NCBI GenBank assembly: GCA_028281535.1
Contig: JANQJS010000038.1
Coordinates: 124,001-188,000 of the forward strand
Reading direction: 5' to 3'
Length of the DNA stretch: 64,000 bases
From: Sedimentisphaerales bacterium
Lineage (GTDB): Bacteria > Planctomycetota > Phycisphaerae > Sedimentisphaerales > SM23-30
This document shows, piece after piece, positions 54,124 to 62,556 of the stretch. The number at the start of each line of letters is the position of its first letter. Within the stretch, counting starts at the first letter, position 1. The notes beneath the pieces were generated by a model that was not told the origin of the DNA, searched no databases, and saw nothing but the letters and a program-made list of their open reading frames with translations. The position numbers were made by a program, and so were the translations under genes.

Positions 54124-54170
54124 GTAGCCATGGTCATTATATTCATAAATTAGCCGAGGTGCAAATCGGT

Positions 54171-56294
54171 TTGGGAAGTACACATTTTATAAAATATTTG
54201 TTATTCGTATTTATAATTAATATTTCTGTTGCATATGCAAACGAGATGCGTGTGTCTGGAGAGTTGCAATTTGGTGGCATCCCAATGTCTTCATTATCAT
54301 CTATCCAGCCCGAGATTGAGTGTCGTTACGTAAGTAATAGTCAACCTTATACCGGATTTTCATGGGACTATAATCCACAAACAAGTGAATATACAATTGC
54401 TGATCTACCCGCTGAGAAAATGGGACTCATGATTTCCTTTCCTATTAGTGGAGATGATATCACGACGCCGACAAATTTTCGAACCTGGCATATGGTTGAT
54501 TTCGAAAATAACCGTGATCCTCTAACTGATTATCATATTCAAATGCAGCAAATTATGCATTTGACTGCACCTTGGGATAATTTTGACTATTACGGCAAGC
54601 AGAAAATTCGTCATTATCATACCTATCAGAATCCGATCTATTTTCAATGGGATCCCGTTTGGCAAGCAACTCGTTATGAGCTTCTTGTTTCAATTTTCAA
54701 AGATGACTATCATCCAGATGGTCACAGTTATGTTGTGTATTTAAATTATCCCATGGTTGAAGAAACGTATTATTGGGCAGAATTACCCCCATCAAATGTT
54801 GGCGAGCATTATGAAGTATCCATCAAGGCATTTAATGATGAAGATCAAATCGTGGGATATTATCTCACCTCTTTCACAAATGGCCATCGTTGGGAATATC
54901 CATTTAAAGTATCAAACGGTATGCCATTCGATTCTGATCCAGTGCCCAGTATTATGCAAGAGCTAGATAGCAGTGAAGAACCTAATAATCCATATTATAA
55001 TCTTGGGCATTTTCAATTATCTGGCAAAGTCTTATTTAATAATATTCCATTATCAGAGTATACAAAATCTACGCCCGCAATTTGGGCGAGAAGTCGCTTG
55101 ACGGGAGATTTTATACACGAATTAGATTTTACCTATGATCCCAATAATGCAGAATACGCAATAAAAGGATTGCCCTATGAAAAAATAGGCCTTGGAATTC
55201 GTTACCATCTTACAGGTATCGCGGATACGCTGCCTGGAAATATGGAGCGAGGTTATAATTTTGATATCTCTGGCATGGATGAAAAGCGTCGAACGACTTT
55301 TGATTTGAATTTAGTTAAGATAATGCGTTTAGTACAACCCTTTGATACAAGTGATCCAGCTCCTTATGCTGGAAGTTATATTGCACCATATCACTCTCCT
55401 TTATTATTTGAATGGCAACCATTGACTGAAGCAAAATCATATCAAGTCGTTATCGATGCATATCGAGACCCAAATCATGCTGATGGTTGGGGATATCATG
55501 CCCCCATATTAAATCACACCATCGACCAGAATTGGTATGATGTAGAGTTACCTGTGTCAAAACCTCATGAATATTACCGCTTAAAAGTTTATGCCATCAG
55601 TGACATTGGTCAGCGTATCGGCTATAACATGTCAACCTATACTTATCCTAATGGTTTGGGGCATGGGTGGGACTATCGGTTTAAAATTATTGATAGTGGA
55701 ATTCCTACAGCTGTTATGCCACAATTAAAGAAGAAAATCGAACCAACGATTGAAAGTTCACAAACTGTCAATCAAGAGTTGATAGTAACTGTTTCAGATA
55801 AGACGTTGTTGGAACAATTATGTATGACATTAGATGATGATGTTGTCAGATTGAATGCCTTAAGCAATTTAGAGACATTGAACGCTCCCAATCTTAATAT
55901 TGATAATATTTCAGGGTTAGGATATGCAGAAAATTTAGTTAATGTTGATTTAAGTGGTAACAGGATCCACCATCTGGGACCATTGACTTGGTTGAATAAT
56001 ATCCAATCCTTAAATTTAAAGGGTAACCCATTAAATACGCCATCCTATTGTAACTATTTACCTCAAATCATTGAAAATAATCCAGGGATGATTTTGCAAG
56101 TAAACCCTAACCCGAATCCTGTTACAAATGATTGTCGGTTGGAACTTGAGGAACTCATTTCCTTCTTTGATCATTGGCTGGAAACAGATTGTCATATTGG
56201 TAATAATTGGTGCAATGGAGCTGATGCGTTGCATAAAGGTGTTGTTGATATGCAAAATTTGTCTACTCTGATATATTATTGGGATCCGGACTGA
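54171..56294 (+). CDS. Secreted protein with two paralogous modules, LRR segment and dockerin-like tail
   Basis: About 707 residues. The likely start is TTG at 54171, nine bases after GAGGTG, leading into a signal peptide (ends VAYANEM); a GTG at 54159 adds four residues. Two copies of a ~240-residue module follow: LSGKVLFNNIP in the second (about 278-515) mirrors VSGELQFGGIP in the first (about 29-265). Both have a W-or-F-E-W...YQVVI/YELLV fibronectin-like half. Residues about 540-640 are leucine-rich repeats (LETLNAPNLNIDNISGLG, VNVDLSGNRIHHLG). The tail has EELISFFDHWLETDC and GVVDMQNLSTLIYYW, a dockerin-like end. It is exported; the binding partner is unknown. Confidence 0.75.
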   Translation: MGSTHFIKYLLFVFIINISVAYANEMRVSGELQFGGIPMSSLSSIQPEIECRYVSNSQPYTGFSWDYNPQTSEYTIADLPAEKMGLMISFPISGDDITTPTNFRTWHMVDFENNRDPLTDYHIQMQQIMHLTAPWDNFDYYGKQKIRHYHTYQNPIYFQWDPVWQATRYELLVSIFKDDYHPDGHSYVVYLNYPMVEETYYWAELPPSNVGEHYEVSIKAFNDEDQIVGYYLTSFTNGHRWEYPFKVSNGMPFDSDPVPSIMQELDSSEEPNNPYYNLGHFQLSGKVLFNNIPLSEYTKSTPAIWARSRLTGDFIHELDFTYDPNNAEYAIKGLPYEKIGLGIRYHLTGIADTLPGNMERGYNFDISGMDEKRRTTFDLNLVKIMRLVQPFDTSDPAPYAGSYIAPYHSPLLFEWQPLTEAKSYQVVIDAYRDPNHADGWGYHAPILNHTIDQNWYDVELPVSKPHEYYRLKVYAISDIGQRIGYNMSTYTYPNGLGHGWDYRFKIIDSGIPTAVMPQLKKKIEPTIESSQTVNQELIVTVSDKTLLEQLCMTLDDDVVRLNALSNLETLNAPNLNIDNISGLGYAENLVNVDLSGNRIHHLGPLTWLNNIQSLNLKGNPLNTPSYCNYLPQIIENNPGMILQVNPNPNPVTNDCRLELEELISFFDHWLETDCHIGNNWCNGADALHKGVVDMQNLSTLIYYWDPD

Positions 56295-56346
56295 TTCTCA
56301 GACATATCATAAGGATATACGAAAGCCACATTGGCAAGCCAGCTAA

Positions 56347-58545
56347 CTATCGCATCGGTATATTTAATGTATTTAATTTTTGTTTGGGTTTTTTAGGTTT
56401 CTGTGCTACTTTTTGTAAGGCTTTCATGCTCAAGGCGATTCGTTTGCGATCTATATCAATTTCCATCACTTTGACTTTTACTTTCTGCTGAACAGAAACC
56501 ACTTCGGCAGGATCTTTGATAAATTTATTTGCCATTTCGCTGATATGAACTAACCCATCCTGGTGAACACCAATATCAACAAATGCACCAAAAGCGGTAA
56601 TATTGGTGACAATACCTGGTAGTTCCATGCCGACACTGAGATCGCTCATTTCATTTACCCCGTCTGCGAACTTAAATTGCTCAAATGTTTCTCTGGGATC
56701 TCTTCCGGGTTTGCCTAATTCTTCTTTGATGTCAGTAAGAGTAGGCAGGCCAATGGTATCGGTGACATAATTATTTAATTTGATATTATTACGCAATGCG
56801 GGATCTGCCATCAGATCATTAATTTTGCAGTCCAAGTCACGGCAAATTTGATCGACTATTTTGTAGCTTTCCGGGTGCACCGCGCTGGCATCTAATGCAT
56901 TTTCGCCATCCCGGATGCGTAAGAAACCAGCACATTGCTCAAACGTTTTCTCACCAAGTCCGGAAACGTCTTTTAGCTCTTTTCGTGTTTTAAATGGCCC
57001 GTGGGTGTCCCGGTGTTTAATCACTTTTTCGGCCAGTTGCGGGCCCATGCCGGACACATACGTAAGTAATTGTTTGCTGGCGGTATTGAGTTCCACACCG
57101 ACGTGGTTTACTGAGTGAACAACGGTATCGTCCAGACTGTTTTTGAGCTGCGTTTGATCCACATCATGTTGATATTGGCCAACGCCGATCGACTTAGGAT
57201 CGATTTTGACCAGCTCAGCTAAAGGATCCATAAGGCGCCGCCCGATAGAGACTGCACCACGAACGGTTAAATCCAGATCTGGAAATTCTTCTCGGGCCGC
57301 TTCAGAAGCCGAGTAAACAGATGCCCCGCTTTCATTCACCATGATCACCATGACATTGCCAGGCAAACCACAGTTTCGCAAAAAGGTTTCGGTTTCACGA
57401 CCTGCTGTGCCGTTGCCAACGGCAATTGCTTCAATCTGATGTTTTTCACATAAAGTCAGGACCAGATTTTTTGCTTTCTCTTCCATTTGTTGGCCGTTAT
57501 GTGGGTAAATTGTGTCGTTATGAACTAATTTACCTTGGGCATCTAAACAGACTAATTTGCAGCCTGTGCGAAAGCCTGGATCAAGTGCCATGACACGTTT
57601 TTGGCCTAATGGTGAACTTAAGAGTAACTGCTTTAGATTATCAACAAAGACCTTAATCGCTTCTTCGTCAGCTTTTTTCTTGGTTTCTAAACGAATATCT
57701 GTTTCCATGGATAGTGATAATAATCGTTTGAAACTATCGGTGATGGCTTTTTTGACTTCGAGGCTGGCTGGTGAATTATTTTTGACAAATAAAGACTCTA
57801 GTTTATTAGTTGCAATGTCCTGTGGAGCTATAATCCGTAGCGAAAGGAGTTTTTCACGAGACCCTCGGCGCAGGGCTAGAATTCGATGCGACGGTGCTGA
57901 ACTAACAGGCTCTGTCCAGTCGAAATAATCTTTATATTTGATAGCCTCTTCTTCTTTGTCAGGTAATACTTTTGAAACAAATTCACCATGATCCCAATAT
58001 AATTCTCGCAGCGTTTCTCTGGCAGTGGTATCTTCGCTGATCCATTCTGCAATAATATCGCGAGCACCAGACAATGCTTCTTCAGGCGTGTTAACTTCTT
58101 TTTCCATGTTGATATATTTTTGGGCTTCAGTGACTAGGTCAAATTCTTCTTGCTCAAAGAGTAAATTGGCAAGTGGTTCTAACCCTTTTTCTTTAGCAAT
58201 GGTTGCTCGAGTGCGTCGTTTGGGTTTATAGGGTAAATACAAATCTTCAAGCTGAACCATGGTTGCTGCATCGTTAATTTTCTTTTGCAAATCGTCAGTT
58301 AATTTCCCTTGAGATGCAATTGATTCCAAAATAGATTCACGTCGCTTGTCTAGTTCTTTCAGTTGATCTAGCCTATCTCGAATAACTGTTATTTGTACTT
58401 CATCCAGCGAGCCGGTAGCTTCTTTTCGATATCTTGCAATAAAAGGAACGGAGCCTCCTTCTTCCAATAGCGTGGCACAGGCTGCTATCTGTTTTGTTGT
58501 TAATGCCAATTCCGTGGCGATGAGATCTACGTGGTGTGTTTCCAT
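56347..58545 (-). CDS. tex: Tex-family transcription accessory protein (S1 RNA-binding)
   Basis: About 732 residues from the ATG at 58545; a TTG at 58557 would add four but leaves no room for a ribosome binding site. The Tex N-terminal helix bundle with VPFIARYRKEATGSLDE (about 33-49), the YqgF-like nuclease-fold core (VMALDPGFRTGCKLVCLDA, about 313-331), helix-hairpin-helix motifs (YVSGMGPQLAEKVI, DVSGLGEKTFEQCAGFLRI) and the S1 domain at the end (GIVTNITAFGAFVDIGVHQD, about 642-661) are all present. It binds nucleic acid and influences transcription. It is 61 bp after nadE on the same strand. Confidence 0.95.
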   Translation of the reverse strand: METHHVDLIATELALTTKQIAACATLLEEGGSVPFIARYRKEATGSLDEVQITVIRDRLDQLKELDKRRESILESIASQGKLTDDLQKKINDAATMVQLEDLYLPYKPKRRTRATIAKEKGLEPLANLLFEQEEFDLVTEAQKYINMEKEVNTPEEALSGARDIIAEWISEDTTARETLRELYWDHGEFVSKVLPDKEEEAIKYKDYFDWTEPVSSAPSHRILALRRGSREKLLSLRIIAPQDIATNKLESLFVKNNSPASLEVKKAITDSFKRLLSLSMETDIRLETKKKADEEAIKVFVDNLKQLLLSSPLGQKRVMALDPGFRTGCKLVCLDAQGKLVHNDTIYPHNGQQMEEKAKNLVLTLCEKHQIEAIAVGNGTAGRETETFLRNCGLPGNVMVIMVNESGASVYSASEAAREEFPDLDLTVRGAVSIGRRLMDPLAELVKIDPKSIGVGQYQHDVDQTQLKNSLDDTVVHSVNHVGVELNTASKQLLTYVSGMGPQLAEKVIKHRDTHGPFKTRKELKDVSGLGEKTFEQCAGFLRIRDGENALDASAVHPESYKIVDQICRDLDCKINDLMADPALRNNIKLNNYVTDTIGLPTLTDIKEELGKPGRDPRETFEQFKFADGVNEMSDLSVGMELPGIVTNITAFGAFVDIGVHQDGLVHISEMANKFIKDPAEVVSVQQKVKVKVMEIDIDRKRIALSMKALQKVAQKPKKPKQKLNTLNIPMR

Positions 58546-58606
58546 TAATACTGTCAATCCTTTAGTTCGAACATGATATGATCAATTGTGTGATTTACAA
58601 ATATGC

Positions 58607-60244
58607 TTATGTTTGACGATAACGTTGAGCGATGGGCATGCGTCTACCAACACCAAATGCTCTACTGGTTACTTTTAACCCGGGAGCTGCTTGTTTACGC
58701 TTATATTCATTGCGGTCAACCAGCGAAACGATTCTTCGTACCGTTTCTTCTTCAAAGCCCGACTCAACAATTTCGGTTATGGGGGTTTCTTTTTCAACGT
58801 ACAACTGCAATATGTCATCTAGAATTTCGTATGGCGGCAAAGAGTCCTGGTCCGTCTGGTCTGGCTTTAACTCTGCGGAGGGTGGTTTGGTAATGGTATT
58901 ATTGGGTATAATTTCGTTATCCCTGTTTATATATCTGGCAAGATCATAGACAAGCATTTTCGGTACGTCGCTGATCACCGCAAGCCCCCCTGCCATGTCA
59001 CCATACATAGTACAATACCCAACAGCCAATTCACTTTTGTTTCCTGTGGTAAGTAGGAGAGAACCGAATTTATTGCTTAATGACATAAGGATGTTACCAC
59101 GCAATCTTGCCTGGATATTTTCTTCAGCAATGCCTTCGTGCGTGTCGGTGAATTGATGACGTAAACACTGCTCCATTGCTTTATGTGGAGCTTCTATAGG
59201 AATAACATCGAATGAGATACCGAGATTCTCTGCCAAGCCTTTGGCATCATCAATACTGCCTTGACTGGAATAGCGACTTGGCATGGCTACGCCCATCACA
59301 TGGTCCTTGCCTAAAGCTGTGACAGCTAATGCTGCGGTTACTGCAGAATCTATCCCTCCTGATAAACCTAAAAGCACTGATTTAAATCCACATTTTCGTA
59401 CATAATCACGTAAACCTAAAACAAGTGCATCATGAATGGCTGCAATGCCATTATGTATCTGATGAATATCTGATGTAGAGCTTTCCAGGTCGATAACGAT
59501 AAAATCTTCTTCAAAATCTTTTGCTTGAGCAATGATTTGGCCCTGGCTATTCACACAGCAGCTACTGCCATCAAAAACCAATTCATCGTTGCCCCCTACC
59601 TGATTTACGTAAATAAGAGGCAATTGATATTTTTTGCATTGCTGTGTAAATAATTTAAGCCGAAAATCATGCTTATCCATTTCAAATGGGGAGGCTGACA
59701 TGTTTATCACACAGTCTATGTTTTGTTCCGCTAATTTTTTGATGGGGTTTATATCATAAAGTGTGCGATCATGATGATTATTGGTTCGCCAGATATCTTC
59801 ACATATGGTTAAGCCCAATCGTTGACCATTTAATTCGATAACTGATTGAGATGCCGCTGGTTCAAAATAACGTGTTTCATCAAAAACATCATAGGTTGGC
59901 AATAATTGTTTGATATAAGTTGATTTGACTATACCTTGATTTAATAATGCCGCTGAATTGTGGAGGTGCCTGCCAGTTTCATTTTCATTGATGCTGACAT
60001 ATCCAACAAGTGCCGCAATTGAATCGCAGTGTTCAGCAATCGATTTCAAAGCGGATAATTGATCTTCAATAAATTGAGGTTTTAGCAGTAGATCTTTAGG
60101 CGGGTAACCGATGAGGGATAACTCGCCAAAAACCACAAGGTCAACGCCTTGTGGTTTGGCGAGATGAATAGCATCTATAATTTTCTGGCTATTGCCCTGA
60201 ATGTCACCCACAGTGGGGTTTAATTGTGCGGCAGCGATTTTCAT
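58607..60244 (-). CDS. nadE: Glutamine-dependent NAD+ synthetase
   Basis: 545 residues from ATG at 60244 (MKIAAAQLNP), seven bases after the mdh stop; the frame stays open to 60280 inside mdh. The N-terminal nitrilase-type glutaminase has GELSLIGYPPKDLL with Glu, the Lys near 111 and nucleophile Cys148 (LTICEDIW). The C-terminal synthetase has the P-loop LSGGIDSA (about 293-300), TTGNKSELAVGY and DVPKMLVYDLARY. It converts deamido-NAD+ to NAD+ with ATP and glutamine. Its pairing with NAD-dependent mdh may place both under the same leader. Confidence 0.96.
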   Translation of the reverse strand: MKIAAAQLNPTVGDIQGNSQKIIDAIHLAKPQGVDLVVFGELSLIGYPPKDLLLKPQFIEDQLSALKSIAEHCDSIAALVGYVSINENETGRHLHNSAALLNQGIVKSTYIKQLLPTYDVFDETRYFEPAASQSVIELNGQRLGLTICEDIWRTNNHHDRTLYDINPIKKLAEQNIDCVINMSASPFEMDKHDFRLKLFTQQCKKYQLPLIYVNQVGGNDELVFDGSSCCVNSQGQIIAQAKDFEEDFIVIDLESSTSDIHQIHNGIAAIHDALVLGLRDYVRKCGFKSVLLGLSGGIDSAVTAALAVTALGKDHVMGVAMPSRYSSQGSIDDAKGLAENLGISFDVIPIEAPHKAMEQCLRHQFTDTHEGIAEENIQARLRGNILMSLSNKFGSLLLTTGNKSELAVGYCTMYGDMAGGLAVISDVPKMLVYDLARYINRDNEIIPNNTITKPPSAELKPDQTDQDSLPPYEILDDILQLYVEKETPITEIVESGFEEETVRRIVSLVDRNEYKRKQAAPGLKVTSRAFGVGRRMPIAQRYRQT

Positions 60245-60251
60245 ACAAGGT

Positions 60252-61190
60252 TTATACCCCGATGGCATCGACCTGGCCAATCAATTCTTTGACATGATTG
60301 ACGGATTCATCCAGAAGGGCTTTTTCGTCAGCGTTTAGATCCAGTTCGATCACTTTCTCTACACCATTTTCACCCAGAATGATTGGCAGGCCAACAAAGT
60401 AGCCTCCAATGCCATATTCTTTATCTGCATAAACACAGCAAGGCAACACGCGTTTTTTGTCCTTTAAGATGGCTTCAGCCATTTCAGCAGCACCTGCGCC
60501 TGGAGCGTAAAATGCACTGCCGGTTTTTAATAGGTTCACAATTTCAATACCACCTTTTCTTGCACGATCTACAATGGCATCGAGCTTATCAGTCGGTAGT
60601 AATTCAGTGACAGGTATACCTGAAACGGTTGTATATCGTGGCAATGGAACCATGTCGTCACCATGACCACCTAATAAAAGTGCTTGAATGTCTGTAACTG
60701 AAATGTTCAATGCTTCAGCGATAAAACTGCGATAACGTGCAGTGTCTAGAATGCCAGCCATGCCTAATACCTTGGTGTGATCAAAGCCAGACGCTTTGTA
60801 AGCGGCGTACACCATCGCATCCAATGGGTTGCTGACGACAATCAGGATAGCATTGGGGCTATGTTCTACAACAGATTTGGTGACACTGGATACGATTTCC
60901 AGATTCTTTTTAAGTAGGTCATCACGACTCATACCTGGCTTACGTGCTAAGCCGGAAGTAATAATGACGACATCACTATTTGCGGTCTCCACATAATCTG
61001 TGGTTCCAGTTAATTTAACATCATAGCCTTCCACTGGACTCGCTTCGAACATATCCAATGCTTTGCCAGCTGCCAGACCATCGACGATATCGACTAAAAC
61101 GATATCTGCGATTTCTTTTTTGACCAGCCAATGAGCACATGTTGCACCAACGTTACCTGCACCAATGATAGAAATTTTATTGCGTGCCAT
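60252..61190 (-). CDS. mdh: Malate dehydrogenase (LDH-like type)
   Basis: 312 residues. The NAD fold GAGNVGA (about 10-16) is followed by [22 protein letters not shown] (about 81-94) has Arg rather than Gln at the specificity position, so malate/oxaloacetate is the substrate, not lactate. [10 protein letters not shown] and catalytic His in [13 protein letters not shown] (about 169-181) are present. GGAAGGAT lies 11 bases ahead of the ATG. Its 5' region contains a hairpin plus T-run, see 61232-61464. nadE follows after 7 bp. Confidence 0.96.
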   Translation of the reverse strand: MARNKISIIGAGNVGATCAHWLVKKEIADIVLVDIVDGLAAGKALDMFEASPVEGYDVKLTGTTDYVETANSDVVIITSGLARKPGMSRDDLLKKNLEIVSSVTKSVVEHSPNAILIVVSNPLDAMVYAAYKASGFDHTKVLGMAGILDTARYRSFIAEALNISVTDIQALLLGGHGDDMVPLPRYTTVSGIPVTELLPTDKLDAIVDRARKGGIEIVNLLKTGSAFYAPGAGAAEMAEAILKDKKRVLPCCVYADKEYGIGGYFVGLPIILGENGVEKVIELDLNADEKALLDESVNHVKELIGQVDAIGV

Positions 61191-61231
61191 TTCGTATTGA
61201 AATCCTTCCTTATAAAATAAGGTTTGAAATT

Positions 61232-61259
61232 AAAAAATAAAAAGTCGAGCATCGCTCGA
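61232..61259 (-). terminator. Intrinsic terminator in the mdh leader
   Basis: A 6-bp perfect GC-containing stem (TCGAGC/GCTCGA, triloop) is followed on the minus strand by a run of eleven T within thirteen bases. No minus-strand protein gene lies upstream for it to end. Confidence 0.6.
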
Positions 61260-61464
61260 TCCACTCGTCTAAAACCTGAAGCTATGTCCTAAGGACAATT
61301 CTTAGCGATACATGGTGTCGAAATCTTTCATGTAATGCCAGCAAAAGTCCAGTCTGAAGCGACATTATGGCAACGTATTGCCTGTAGGCCCTTACTAAAT
61401 GGACCATCATATCCATTTGATTGTGGCTGGGAAAGTAAAAAATCGTGAATTCCCCGATTCCGGT
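61232..61464 (-). ncRNA. Candidate structured leader or small RNA upstream of mdh-nadE
   Basis: The stretch 61191-61566 has no gene. Read on the minus strand, TATAAT (61474-61469) with a weak TTAGCG 17 bp upstream could start a transcript near 61462. It would contain hairpins AAATGGA/TCCATTT (61418-61397) and TGTCCT-A-AGGACA (61297-61285). It ends in TCGAGC-GAT-GCTCGA followed by CTTTTTATTTTTT (61259-61232), a good intrinsic terminator 42 bases before mdh. CGAG at 61267-61264 could pair with the CTCG of the terminator stem instead, which is an anti-terminator option. It may be an attenuator or riboswitch for mdh-nadE or a separate small RNA. I recognise no known class. Confidence 0.38.
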
Positions 61465-61531
61465 TAGAATTATATTCAGGTCAGGCCTTAACGCTAACAG
61501 AAGATTAACAAGAACTTACGTGATACATTAA

Positions 61532-61560
61532 TTGACAGCCATGCATTCTAGTAGTACACT
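61532..61560 (+). promoter_or_regulatory. Sigma-70 promoter placing the transcript start at the HAD gene's ATG
   Basis: TTGACA (61532-61537), a perfect -35, and TACACT (61555-61560) are 17 bp apart. The start would fall at about 61566-61568, on the ATG at 61567, predicting a leaderless mRNA. Confidence 0.55.
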
Positions 61561-61566
61561 GAGGGC

Positions 61567-62556
61567 ATGAAACGCTTTTTTGATTTTTTGCCTGCTACGT
61601 TAGACTATTTTCATCAGGTTGATGAACGATTTAATAACCCCCCTCAAGCGGATTCTATGCCCGGCAATGTGCCTGAAAAGCATGCGAGAATAGAAGGAAT
61701 CAAGGCTGTCGTTTGGGACATTTATGGAACCATGTGTGGTTCCCAGGTGGGCGACCTGGAGGATTCCGTAAATTCAGCTGCCAAGGCTTTGGGTGCAACA
61801 AAAGCAACACTCTCAGAGTTTCGTCTTCATGATGATTTTACAGGTCAGTTAGCAGGTAAACTGCTTGAGGAGTTGCTCCTTGAGACCTATTCTCAAAGGA
61901 TAATTGAATCTCACCAGCATTCAAAAGATCAAGGAATTGAATTTCCTGAAGTCTATATCAATAGAATATGGGATGACCTACTCAGAAAGTATTTTGGTAA
62001 AAACGATGCTGATCTAACATCTAAGCAAATAGGTTATCAGGTTGGATATTTCTATGATCATGCATTGCAGGCCATGTCGCTATATCCTGGTATCGCTGAA
62101 TGTTTGATCTCCGTTAAGCAGGCAAAGCTGGAACAAGGCATTATTTCCAATGCACAGTTTTACACCCCTTTGCGATTACGACGGCTATTGAGATTATCGC
62201 TTACGAATCCTAATATGGAATTAGATGAGCTGTTTGATGATTCGGTTGTATTTTTCTCATTTGAAATGGGATTTAGTAAGCCCAATCCTTTAACATTTGA
62301 TAAATGTCTTCATGCTTTGAAAAGTAAAAATATCAAAACTCACGAAGTTGTATTTATCGGGAATGATATGCGAAATGACATGATGGCTGCCAGCCGTGCT
62401 GGTTGTAAAACTATCTTATTTGCCGGGGATATAAGTCAGGTCAAAATGCGTCAGGAGCACCCAGATTGTAGCAATATAAAACCTGATGCTATTGTTCATA
62501 GTGCATTAACAATACTTAAATGTCTTGGGATACCACATGCCACCAACACTCAATGA
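61567..62556 (+). CDS. HAD-superfamily hydrolase (haloacid-dehalogenase-type motif)
   Basis: 329 residues. Motif I is WDIYGT with nucleophile Asp51. The residue two after it is Tyr, as in 2-haloacid dehalogenases, rather than the Asp of typical HAD phosphatases. Motif II is in GIISNAQF (about 195), motif III has Lys in GFSKPNPLTF (about 237-246), motif IV is IGNDMRNDMMAA (about 267-278). A helical cap fills about 65-180. The first 40 residues are an extra N-terminal part; GAGGG lies too close to the ATG to act normally, in line with a leaderless transcript. The next gene overlaps its end by 20 bases and encodes a glycosyltransferase, so a phosphorylated or glycosylated small molecule is a likely substrate; dehalogenation is less likely. 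Confidence 0.83.
   Translation: MKRFFDFLPATLDYFHQVDERFNNPPQADSMPGNVPEKHARIEGIKAVVWDIYGTMCGSQVGDLEDSVNSAAKALGATKATLSEFRLHDDFTGQLAGKLLEELLLETYSQRIIESHQHSKDQGIEFPEVYINRIWDDLLRKYFGKNDADLTSKQIGYQVGYFYDHALQAMSLYPGIAECLISVKQAKLEQGIISNAQFYTPLRLRRLLRLSLTNPNMELDELFDDSVVFFSFEMGFSKPNPLTFDKCLHALKSKNIKTHEVVFIGNDMRNDMMAASRAGCKTILFAGDISQVKMRQEHPDCSNIKPDAIVHSALTILKCLGIPHATNTQ

Noticed and set aside
58973-58996. A TGGCA...CTTGC pattern on the minus strand resembling a sigma-54 site.
   Set aside because: The spacing is one base too long for RpoN and it lies inside nadE.
61567-62556. A true 2-haloacid dehalogenase assignment based on DIYGT.
   Set aside because: The motif fits, but the overlap with a glycosyltransferase gene and the extra N-terminus make a sugar-related hydrolase more likely; only the superfamily is called.
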